Positions 54,809-64,000 of a stretch of 64,000 bases of DNA are shown here, piece after piece. Every line of letters starts with the position of its first letter. The stretch's first letter is position 1. The stretch covers positions 52,801,952 through 52,865,951 of the forward strand of contig CM075941.1 in assembly GCA_038030265.1 (NCBI GenBank), read 5' to 3'. The notes under the pieces are model-generated. The model was not told the origin of the DNA. It worked only from the letters and a program-made list of their open reading frames with translations, and searched no databases. Made by a program: the position numbers and the translations under genes. The stretch is from Corythucha ciliata. Its lineage: Eukaryota > Arthropoda > Insecta > Hemiptera > Tingidae.

Positions 54809-57533
54809 TAACGAATTGAATGAACGTCTTTTTACGCATTCACACAGTGAAGAAGTGACACCTTATTTTACTTGTTTTCACTACAATATTTGTTCTTTGA
54901 GGAGTAAGGCTGATTTCCTTGATGGTTTCTTCAGCGAAAACAAAATAACTGCAGACGTCGTTCTACTAAGTGAAACGTGGATGAGGGAGGGTTTCTATAC
55001 GATGTCTTCCGGCTGCCAGGGTTCTTCTTGTCATCTGCTTTCTCACGGGTTCATTCTGAGCACGGTGGGTCTGCGGTTCTTGTACGGGAAAATGTCGATG
55101 CTCTGCCCATCATTGAAGCTAACATGTATTCCGTTGAGAACTACTGCGAGATGTCAGCCACACGATTAGTGCATCATAAGACCAATATTGTTACTGTTTA
55201 CAGGCCCCCTCATGGGGAGTTTAATATATTTTTGGATAGCTTTGAAAGAATGCTAAAAAAGGTGTTAAGTAGCGATACTCTAATAACCGGTGACTTCAAC
55301 GTTCACTTCAATAAGGCAACTGATAAACGGGCGAAAGATTTGTTGGATATTCTTAGAATGTACGGGTTTTCATTACAAAATGAGAGTTCTACTCGCGGGG
55401 CTAACTTGCTTGATGCTGTTTTCGCAAATTTTCCGAACGATAGGTGTCATGTTTTGAACGTTGTTCCTGGTTTTTCTGACCATAGAGCTCAAATTATTAA
55501 TATTGATCGTGATTATATTAACACAAGTCCATCGCTGAAGAGTGAGAGTAAATTAGTTCGCCCTTTAACCCTGGAGAGCTTACAGTCACTTTGTTGTTGT
55601 TTATCTTTAATAGACTGGGGGTTTGTTTATAACACTGACCTAGATCTGGACGGAAGATGGGCTTTATTTGTAAACACGGTCTCCTCTTGTTTTGAAGATT
55701 GTTTTCCCTTAAAGAATGTAAAGGTGAGAAAGTCTAACAAGGCTGATAACCGTTGGTATACTAATGAGTTGCGTGAAATGAGGAAAAAACTCGAAATTGT
55801 GTGCAATCTGTCCCATTGCTGTGCCGATAACTCATTCAAGAGTCTAAAACGGAATTTAAGAAAAGAATCTAAAAAGGCTGTTCAAGCGGCCAAAATTGCC
55901 TACAGTGATAATAAAATAAACAACGCTTCCAATAGGCAGAAAGCCTCCTGGATCTCGTAAATGATCTTAGGAACAAAGCTAGGAGTCACTCAGACCCGCC
56001 TCTAACTGCCGCGGAATTCAATGTTTACTTTTCTAAAGTTGTCGACAGGATGTACTGCTGGCACTAGTAATTTTGCTGATTTCAAACGAAGTAATAAACC
56101 TCTTAAGACATTCGATTTTAAGCATGTGAGTGAGCTTGCAGTGAAGCAATGCGTTTTGTCACTGAATAACAGCAAAGCTCCTGATTGGTTTGGCCTGAGC
56201 GTTCCCATACTAACGGGCATTATCGATGAGATTCTTCCCGAACTTACGTACTTGATAAATTGTTGTATTTCTGCTAGTCTTTTTCCGACGTGTCTTAAAA
56301 CGTCTTTGGTCTCAGTTATATATAAGAGGGGCGATCTTTAGGACCCAAATAATTACAGACCTATAAGTTTTGCCAGTTTTCTCCAAGATCTTGGAGAAAT
56401 TAATGAAAAGTAATATTGTAGATTTCTTGAAAGATATGGGTCTCTTATCCTCCCATCAGTACGGCTTTAGAGCTGGTAAAAGCACGACGGCGGCGATTGT
56501 TGATCTTGTTGATGAGGTTCTGGCTGGTTTCGAACAGAAGGAGCACGTGAAGGGGATTTTCATTGACCTCAAGAAAGCTTTTGACATCGTGTCACATAAG
56601 GTGCTTGTGGCTAAATTAAAGTGGTACAACTTTTCACCCGATGCTGTTAACCTTGTTGCATCATTTCTTTCGAACCGAAAGCAAGCTGTAAGAATTGGTT
56701 CTGATGTGTCTGATTTGTCCCTTGTCCAGCACGGTGTGCCTCAAGGGTCCATTCTGGGGCCAGTGCTGTTTCTAATTTTCATCAACGATTTTCCAGCCGC
56801 TTTAAGTCCATCCACTCACTGCGTTTTATTTGCTGATGACACCACCCTCTTGGTGAAGAATGACTCGTTAACGTCAGTGGATGAGAAAGCTGAGGCCGCG
56901 TTGGATAGAGCTGAGGACTGGTTTTCAGCCAACCTACTTGCTCTAAATAGGGAAAAGACCGAGTTTATGGACTTCAGATCCACCATCGGTGACGAAAGAC
57001 GCTCTGTTAAATTCTTGGGCTTGCATATCGACAACCGCCTCGTTTGGGATCGGCATTGTTCATTTTTGTCTAAGAAATTGTCGAAAGTAATTTTTCTTCT
57101 TAGGCGTATGAAACATTCTGTTTCTAATTCGGTGCTTTTAGGCACGTATTTCGCATTGCTTCACTCGCCACTCACATATGGGTTGCTTGCATGGGGACAC
57201 AGTTCGCGAGCTAAGTCTATTTTTTCCCTCCAACGCAAAGCAGTTAGAATTATGTGCAATAAAAAATATAGGGACGACTGTAAAATTGATTTTCGTAACC
57301 TGAAGATCATGACTTTACCATCGGTTTATATGTATATTTCCCTTCTTCATGTACACAAGCCCAGAAAAGATTTGGCCATTCAAAGTTATCCTACTCGGAA
57401 TTGTGGCAGATTAATCACACACTTTTGTAGGCTTGCCAAGTCGCAGGGTAGGGCTGATTGGTGGGGCATTAAATTTTACAATTCCCTTCCGCTTGAATTT
57501 GTGAGTCTGGATTTTGAAAATTTCCGAAGTTGA
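54809..57533 (+). pseudogene. LINE ORF2: apurinic endonuclease, reverse transcriptase, C-terminus
   Basis: Endonuclease motifs: NICSLRSKADFL, LSETW, TVYRPPHG, ITGDFNVHF and SDHRAQI (54880-55500). RT motifs: NNYRPIS, HQYGFRAGKST, FIDLKKAFD, HGVPQGSILGPVLFLIFIND and FADDTTLL with FADD at about 56829-56840. The C-terminus has SLQRKAVRIMC and WWGIKFYNSLP, ending 57531-57533. Breaks: a frame change near 55000, another near 55940 with return near 56045, TAG at 56339-56341, and one lost base near 56368. From 56370 on the frame is intact for 387 codons. All RT catalytic residues are present. Confidence 0.88.
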
Positions 57534-57768
57534 AGATTTTTTTTTTGTGGAAAACAGTTTTTATACTTTCGAGGAGTTCCTAAGCCAAATTTTGGGTTAT
57601 AAAGATGGTAAGCTTGTGATATCGAACTTGTGATAATTATCTCGTCACGTAAGCTCAAGTTATTGTTAACATAACTCTGTTTTTAACTTAATTTATTTGA
57701 ATTTATTATTTTCTGTTGACGATTATGTTACCTACTTAGGTGCTCATAATAAATATCTCTCTCTCTCT
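54809..57768 (+). mobile_element. CR1/L2-like LINE inserted into an older LINE
   Basis: 8-bp duplication CAGATGCC at 54801-54808 and 57769-57776. The 3' end is AATAAATA followed by a CT microsatellite tail, the kind of simple-repeat tail used by CR1/L2 elements. It holds a nearly complete ORF2 but no ORF1, so it is 5'-truncated. The apparent ATG at 54804 lies in the target duplication and is fortuitous. Confidence 0.82.
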
Positions 57769-57776
57769 CAGATGCC

Positions 57777-58170
57777 CAGACGGACACCTTTTGTTTGGCA
57801 TCCAAGTTTTCTCGAACATGATTGGTAGATTCCTGGATGCCACATAATAATATGCTTTGATAGACCGGCGGGGGCGGGATCTCTATGGCAACGTCGTTGC
57901 CAGGTTCATCAGGACATTTTCGGCGTCAGATCCTACGTGATTAGAGCATAATTATTATATCATCCGCATACTGTACGATATCCGCCTGGACAGCCTCGAA
58001 CAAATCGTTTATATATGTATACATATATGTATAATAAATAGTAGAGGCCCAAGAGGTATATGCTCGGGGCAAATATACGCAAATCAGATGCATCTCAAAT
58101 TTTTGGGCGAATAGCGTTCTTATTACACCGTCACGGATATAATTAGTTGCCCTGTCAAAATACGCCCCCC
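57777..58170 (-). pseudogene. RT core of the older minus-strand LINE
   Basis: Read right to left: LGPLLFI, a short TATATGTATACATATA expansion, INDLFEAVQADIVQ and the catalytic YADDIIIM (YADD at 57959-57970). Then comes a degraded stretch to the insertion point. Joined across the insertion it leads into 54808 and downward, in the correct motif order. Confidence 0.7.
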
Positions 58171-58174
58171 GTCC

Positions 58175-59745
58175 TACTCCTCCTATTAGTGGTTACACAC
58201 ACTTTTTGAATGAGAATTTGATATCACGCATTCTCCTCGTTCCAGTGAGATTCCAATCTTATCAACCAAAAAACACCCCTGAAGTTTTAAATCGCTGGGT
58301 ATTAAATAATACTCGTCGAAATCCGTTAAATAATCCAACACGCGCTCAATTTACCATCAAAACCATAGCCTGACGAGAATGAGAGGAGGGGGGAGCGGCT
58401 GACGTCAGTGAAAAGTACGAAGCCTAAGGGTTGCCAACCCGGTACAGTCCCGGTTTAGGCTAATTTTGTACCGCGTCCCAGGCAAGGTCGCAATTAGTCC
58501 CGGAGTCTGCTCTACATTTCTAAAAACTTGGCATTCTTATATGTAATCATTTTATTCTTGGAATGAAGCATGTGCGTGAACCTGGCCTGACACATCAAGA
58601 TACTTTTTTTTTTTTTTTTTAACTGTAAGTGTCGGGCCTTCACACAGCCTGGGCGAAGAACGGAATCGTTTGTTTAGCGCCACAAAACCGACACACCTTT
58701 GTTTGTTTACGTCTGTTTAGTCAAAATCTTTTAAGTGTTTACCAAAGGGGACTAAACTCTTCTATAGGTGCTGCAGATTTCCCCCTGGCCAACAGGCGGG
58801 AGGGATGGGGGACTGACGTCACCAGCAGTTCTTTACTCGCCGATTGCTCATCCTATAGCAGCAGAGCAAGTTTATTTTGAAATTAAAGTTTATAAATTCT
58901 CAAAAATCACGACCCAATAACAATTTATAATGTACTGGGTCCAGCGCAAAAGCGGTTGGGACTGCTCGTGCCGTAGGTGAAAGACAGTAATGGCCGAAGA
59001 TCTGCGGCACCTGTAAAGAGTTTAAACACCTTGGATTATTAATTATACAATTTTCAATTCGCATACCCGATGACGCGTTGTTTACAGGAACCCCACTCCT
59101 GATTTTTTTACGGCGCTACCTATTTAGTATAGTAAACTTGTTTACTGTGTTTGTTTGTTGGTTTATACTGAAGGTTACAGCATTTTGGGGTTCGATAGTG
59201 CATTTGTGGCGGTTTTCTGAGCTTGAGTTTTTTTTTGTACTAAGAAACGAGCTTTTCTTTGGTTAGTGGTGCATTTTTGGTTCGAGGTTTTTGTAGTTAT
59301 AGCTTCCCGTTGTTGGAGTTTCTGTGGTTAGATTGTTTTGTTGTTTGCGCATTTTAGGGTTGCTAATGTCTGGTTCATGGCCCCTCCCTTGCGCAAAAAA
59401 AAAATCATCAAAACCTCCTCCAAAATCCCATCGAGAAGGGGTGATTACCTCTAATTTTAGGATAATTTTCTCAGAGGTTCGCGAGAGGCGCGAAATGCCA
59501 AGTTATTTAAGGGAAAAACTCTTTCGAAAGGCCGCGGCACAACGAGTAAACTGTACGCAAAATGCCCCACGGCGGGCAAAACGAAACATTCGGGAAAACA
59601 CTCACGTGAATCGCCACATTCAAGGCGTTCATTTACGTGAAATGCAGCGTCAAGGGCAACACATATGCGAAACTGTTCACCAAGAGCAATGTTAAGGTGA
59701 CATTATTGTATATTTTATTTTAAAAAAACTCGTTAGTATCACGAA
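58175..59745. other. Anonymous DNA, no gene supported
   Basis: Contains a T-run near 58604-58620. The ORF at 59324-59695 is rich in Arg/Gln/His and has no recognisable motif; I do not support it. Confidence 0.45.
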
Positions 59746-59749
59746 AAAA

Positions 59750-61590
59750 TGGGCAACTTCATAACGAAATTGTCTGTTTTATGAGAAAACTTTCAATTTT
59801 GTAAGGCATCTTAAGCTTATGAGCATAATGGTTGATTTAATGAGGACATTTTCAGTCTAAAAGGCGTCAATTTGATGAGTACATTGTCAGTTTGATAAGC
59901 TAATATTCAATTTTATGAATAAAATGACATATTGTATGAGGAATTGTCAATAGGTATAATGAGAAAATTACCCTTTTTGAATGAATTTCCAATTTTGTAA
60001 GGAAATTGTTAGTTCGAATTGGAAATTGTTACTTTCAAGAGGAAACCGTAAATTTTCTAGGAATCGTTAATTCTAGGACGAAATTGTCAGTTTCACGAGG
60101 AAATTTTCAAATTGACCTTTTTATAAGCGCATTGTCAATTTAATTAAACATTTTTGTCAATTTGAAGCTAAAATTGTCAATTTTTATAGGAAATCGTCTC
60201 TTTTATGAGGAAATAGTCAATTTTATGAGGAAATTGTCAATTTTATGAGGAAACTGTCAATTTTATGAAGAAATTGTCCATTTTACGAGGAAATGGTCAA
60301 TTTTATGAGAAAATTGTCAATTATATGAGGAAGTTGTCAATATTTATAGGAAATTGTCTCTTTTATGATGAAATTGTCACTTTTATGGGGAAATTGTCAA
60401 TTTTATGAGGAAATAATAAATTTTATGAAGAATTTTTTATTTTGTAGTGAAATTGTCAATTTTCATAAGAAATTGTCTCTTTTATGACGAAATCGTCAAT
60501 TTTATTAGGAAATTGTATGTTTTATTAGGAAATGTCAATTTTATGAGTAAATGGTAAATTTTATCAGAAAACTGTCACTTATATGAGGAAATTGTCAATT
60601 TTTAGAGTAAATTGTCCCTTTTAGGAAGAAATAATGGTCACTTTTACGGGGAAATTGGCAATTTTATGAGGAAATATTCAATTTTTAGAATAAATTGTCC
60701 CTTTTAGGAAGAAATAATGGTCACTTTTACGGGGAAATTGGCAATTTTATGAGGAAATAATGAATTTTATGAGGAATTTTTTATTTTATGGTGAAATTGT
60801 CAATTTTCATAGGAAATTGTCAATTTTTATAGGAAATTGTCTCTTTTATGAGGAAATTGTCCATTTTATGACGAAATTGTCAATTTTATAAGGAAATCGT
60901 CAATTTTATTAGGGAATTGTATGCTTTATAAGGAAATTATCAATTTTATGAAGAAATTGTGAATTTTATCAGAAAACTGTCACTTATATGAGGAAATTGT
61001 CAATTTTTAGAGTAAATTGTCCCTTTTAGGAGGAAATAATGGTCACTTTTACGGGGAAATTGGCAATTTTATGAGGAAATAATGACGTTTATGGGGAAAT
61101 TGTCTATTTTATGAGGAAATTTACAATTTTATGAGGAAATTGTCAATTTTATGAGGAAATTGTCTATTTTGTGGGAAAATTGTCCATTTTATGAGGAAAT
61201 GGTATATGATGCAAGGAAATTGTCGATTTTATGAAGAATTAATAAATTTATTGGGAAATTGTCAATTTTATGAGGAAATTGTCCATTCTATGAGGAAATT
61301 GTCAATTTTATAAGGAAATCGTGAATTTCATGAGGAAATTGTATGCTCTACAAGGAAAGTGTCGATTTTATGAGGAAATGGTCAATTTTATGAGGAAATT
61401 TTCAATTCTATGAGGAAATTGTATATGATATAAGGAAATTCTCATTTTATGCAGAAATAATCAATTTTACAGAGAAATTGTCAATTTTATGAGGAAATTG
61501 TGCATAGTATGAAGAAATTGTCAATTCTATTAGGAAATTTTCAATTTTATGAGCAAATCGTCAATTTCATGTGGACACTGTCAATTTTAT
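59750..61590 (+). repeat. Type E minisatellite, 1.8 kb
   Basis: About ninety copies of a 20-21 base unit TTTTATGAGGAAATTGTCAA, the most regular array in the window. Variants (GTCTATTTT, GTATATGAT, GTCCCTTTTAGG) recur in blocks. For example, the block with GTCCCTTTTAGGAAGAAATA and ACTTTTACGGGGAAATTGGC occurs near 60615, 60700 and 61020, showing higher-order duplication. Confidence 0.92.
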
Positions 61591-61984
61591 CAACGGCCAA
61601 TTTGGGTAATTTGGTTTGCCATTAAACCAACTTTGCTGGGTGGCCTATTTCAGTGACCGATTGCGCCGATTTCGCCCACTAGGAACCGTTTTTTGCTGGT
61701 TTCACTCAATAAACCGTAATTTCCCGGATGTCGCTCACCAAAAAAACCCAAATTTTGAGGGTTAAAATCACGGCGCTAGCCGTGGGACATAAGAGCTTCA
61801 CTTCATTCGGTGGGAGGCATATTTTTGCCAAACTAACAGTTCACGTTACGTTGAATGTTGTTGTTTTTTTTTTTTCTTACTTTTCCGGCCTTTGGGTTTC
61901 CTTAATTTTCCAATTATCAGTGATTGAGACGCATTGAAAACTGTGTCTGTCTAGCAACTGTGTGACGTGTGGTATATTTCTAGG

Positions 61985-62047
61985 GGAGGGGGCCGGATGG
62001 ACTCATAATATGGCCCCCTCCTCAAGCTGACTCTGGATCCGCGCCTG
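61985..62047. mobile_element. hAT-like right terminus
   Basis: Minus strand reads CAGGCGCGGATCCAGAGTCA then a GGAGGGGGCC block whose complement lies 30 bases further in. The following 8 bases are TTTGGAAT. No left partner was found. Confidence 0.4.
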
Positions 62048-62129
62048 TTTGGAATTGATTTAAAAATCACGAGACACACACTAATAAAGAGAAATAGACC
62101 GAGAGCTGGCGACATTTGACAGGTATTGT

Positions 62130-62672
62130 GAAGCTGAATACGAATATGAGCGTCTGTCCAGGGCATTTGCCCTCGGCGGCCAGTCAAATTCTTCAAATAT
62201 GGAACATTAATTAACTGCGAATGAACTTGGTCATGTAAATGTGGTCTCATTCGTCGAGTTTCATGGAGCCGAATACAAATATAAGCGTCTGCCGCCGTCT
62301 GCCAGGGGCATTTGCCTGAATTGAAGAGCTCTGTCGTGCAACTCTCCTCATTCAACAGGTATAATGGAGTTTGCCCTCTGCCCTCGGCTGTCGCCGACCG
62401 ACGCTCACATTCGTGTTCAGCTCCATAATACCCGTCAAATGGTCAAGTCCATCCGGTTTATTCGTGCCCCAAATTTAGGGCATTAGACTGCCCACTGAGG
62501 GCAAACGCCCCTGACAGACGTTCATATCCGTATTTAGCTTCACAAGCCTACTGAATGAGTCAAGTTACAAGACTACGTTCTTTCAGCTAATTCATTGTCC
62601 AAAATTTGGGAAATTGACGGCCGCGGAGGGCAAATGCCCCAGACAGACGCTGAGATTCCTATTCAGCCCCAG
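62130..62672. repeat. Two forward and three inverted copies of a roughly 130-bp unit
   Basis: Forward motif GAATATGAGCGTCTGTCCAG then GGGCATTTGCCCTC at 62130-62174 and, degraded, 62265-62316. Reverse complements at about 62378-62430, 62497-62545 and 62626-62672. Spacing is 119-135 bases. Orientation flips near 62350. No coding capacity. Confidence 0.75.
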
Positions 62673-62799
62673 CACAAACGCTGTAACATGGAACAAGTTT
62701 CATGACTGTGATCTTCCGGTTTGAATGGGACTGTCACCTGGCTCTCGAACTAGAAGAGCACGTTTACTTCGGAAAGTCCTAGTTCACGCGGCCAAGAAG

Positions 62800-63800
62800 C
62801 CGCTGAATTTGCAACATTGGAACTATATTAGCCACAAAATTGCAATATTTGGAGCAAAACATCTGCGATTGCAACGTTCGGTGCTATGACATCCGCAAAA
62901 TTGCTTCATTCGGAGTTGGAAATCTGCGAAATTGCAAGTTTCAGGTCTAAATATCAGGGGGAATAGTTTCCGGTCTTTGCTTTCGCGGAATTTCAGGTCT
63001 CGGGCTCAATTTTTTTTTTTTTTTACTAGTTCCGGGCGGGCACTTCCAGCCCTTGAGAGCACCCAAAGCTATAGGAATAGCCGCTTAATTAGCAAAGCTT
63101 AACGAATATAGCAGCGAAATTATATTCTTCGGAGCTAAATATTTATGAAATTGCAAATTTTGGGTCTAAATATCCTTAAGAATGGCAAGTTTTTAGGTCA
63201 TAACTTTTGTGAAATTCGGAGTCTCGGTCCTTTTTTGTAGTGGCTGACAAATACACCCACGAAATTACATCGCGCGTAGCTAAAAATCCGTTAAGATTCG
63301 AGTCGAGACTTGATATATCCACAAAATTGAAAGTTTGTGGTCTTTAGTTCCCTAAAAATGTAAATTTCGATGCAAGTGCCAGCGAAATTGCAACTTGTTC
63401 ATTTAGAGATCAACGGGCCTCGTAAGGTATAGTTCTTATTGGTCCGCTAGGGTAGTCGTAAGTAAACATAATTCAATTTGAACGTTTTGGGGCTAAATAA
63501 TAACCGCGAAATTGATAATCTCAGCCATAAATATTAGTGAGTTTGCCAGTTTCAGGTTCTAATTTGATCGAAAGTGCAAGTTTTCCGGCTGTACGTCCAT
63601 GAATTGACAAGTTTTGGGTCGTAATTTTTGGGAAGTTTCTGGGCCTTTTTATTTAGTGGTAGCACGGACGGTTGTATAGCTAAATAGGTACCAGTGAATT
63701 TGAAAGTTTGAGCCTCTAAATTTCATTTAAATTGCAAGTTTCGTGCCTTGATTCCTGCGAAGTTGCATGTTTCGCGTTCTAATTTCAGCCCAATTGAAAG
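62800..63800 (+). repeat. Type F minisatellite
   Basis: Units of 35-60 bases around CGAAATTGCAAGTTTCGG and GGTCTAAATATCC. Strongly diverged. Confidence 0.7.
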
Positions 63801-63970
63801 CTTCGCAGCTGCAACTACAAGACGCCACCCTGTTCCCCCTATTCTTAACCCCATGACGCGCGCTCACTTTCCGAGGGAAAAAAAAAAACCCTTTAACCGT
63901 ATCTAACATGGAAAAACTTTTTCTCTTCCTATTGTTTCTTAATCTCCCCCCCCCCTCATCCTTGCTCCCA

Positions 63971-64000
63971 CAGTGGCGTGTTAAATTAACTTAACGATTT
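63971..64000. mobile_element. hAT-like left terminus at the window edge
   Basis: CAGTGGCGTGTTAAATTAAC starts like the ends at 37101 and 49841. The preceding 8 bases are TGCTCCCA. The rest is outside the window. Confidence 0.35.

Noticed and set aside
59324..59695. 123-codon ORF
   Set aside because: Low-complexity Arg/Gln/His composition, no motif, and it lies just before the type E array.
59750..61590. CRISPR-like array (short repeats at regular spacing)
   Set aside because: Units are contiguous with no unique spacers, and the context is eukaryotic retrotransposons. It is a minisatellite.

Overview
The window is repeat-dense eukaryotic DNA, most likely from an arthropod or another invertebrate. 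It carries R1-like and CR1/L2-like non-LTR retrotransposons, two Ty3/gypsy elements, a Ty1/copia element primed like Drosophila copia, several hAT-like elements with 8-bp target duplications, small MITEs and a DDE-type transposase relic. There is no operon structure. No intact host gene is recognisable; the only host-derived coding sequence found is a broken, intronless copy of the end of a TIA-1/TIAR-type RNA-binding protein at 33225-33710. The species cannot be named from the sequence.

The non-element DNA is largely made of degenerate short tandem repeats, called here types A to F. A: GCTAATTCGCGG followed by CTAAAATTGAGAAAAA. B: TAAAATCGTCAGTTTTGGGG. C: GCGAAATTGGTTTTTTGA followed by AGAGCC. 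D: GCTGTGGTTGGAGC. E: TTTTATGAGGAAATTGTCAA. F: CGAAATTGCAAGTTTCGG. A, C, E and F share an AAATTG-like core and B has a similar AT-rich core; D does not.

Layout: 1-573 is the 3' end of an R1-like LINE with a poly-A tail. 574-4590 is anonymous DNA plus type A repeats. 4594-8811 is a short-LTR gypsy element (gag, broken pol), whose 3' end and right flank are tandemly duplicated to about 10478. 10.5-24.3 kb holds type B, A and C repeats, a Harbinger-like MITE, two 3' fragments of one LINE family and anonymous DNA. 24313-34517 is a hAT-like unit with an 8-bp duplication GTTTTAAG. Inside it lie a copia element (24470-29979), itself interrupted by a TTAA-flanked insertion, then a LINE tail, a large hairpin, an LTR plus primer site facing an inverted gypsy pol, and the TIA-1-like retrocopy. 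35032-36873 (duplication GTGGAAAC) and 37101-46514 (duplication GGAGTCGA) are two more hAT-like units. All three sit inside what was one type C array, so about 23 kb collapses to roughly 1.5 kb when they are removed. 49841-54065 is a hAT-like unit nested around another (50564-53846, duplication CCTGAAGG). 54.1-58.2 kb is a minus-strand LINE split by a younger plus-strand LINE with duplication CAGATGCC. 59.7-64 kb is type E and F repeats, a set of inverted 130-bp units, and the start of another hAT-like end at the right edge.

Nearly all coding sequence is therefore mobile-element pol/gag, broken by point stops and small indels. The picture is of layered insertion: satellite-like array first, then hAT-like units that carry minisatellite cores, then retrotransposons into those, then a piggyBac-like insertion into a retrotransposon.
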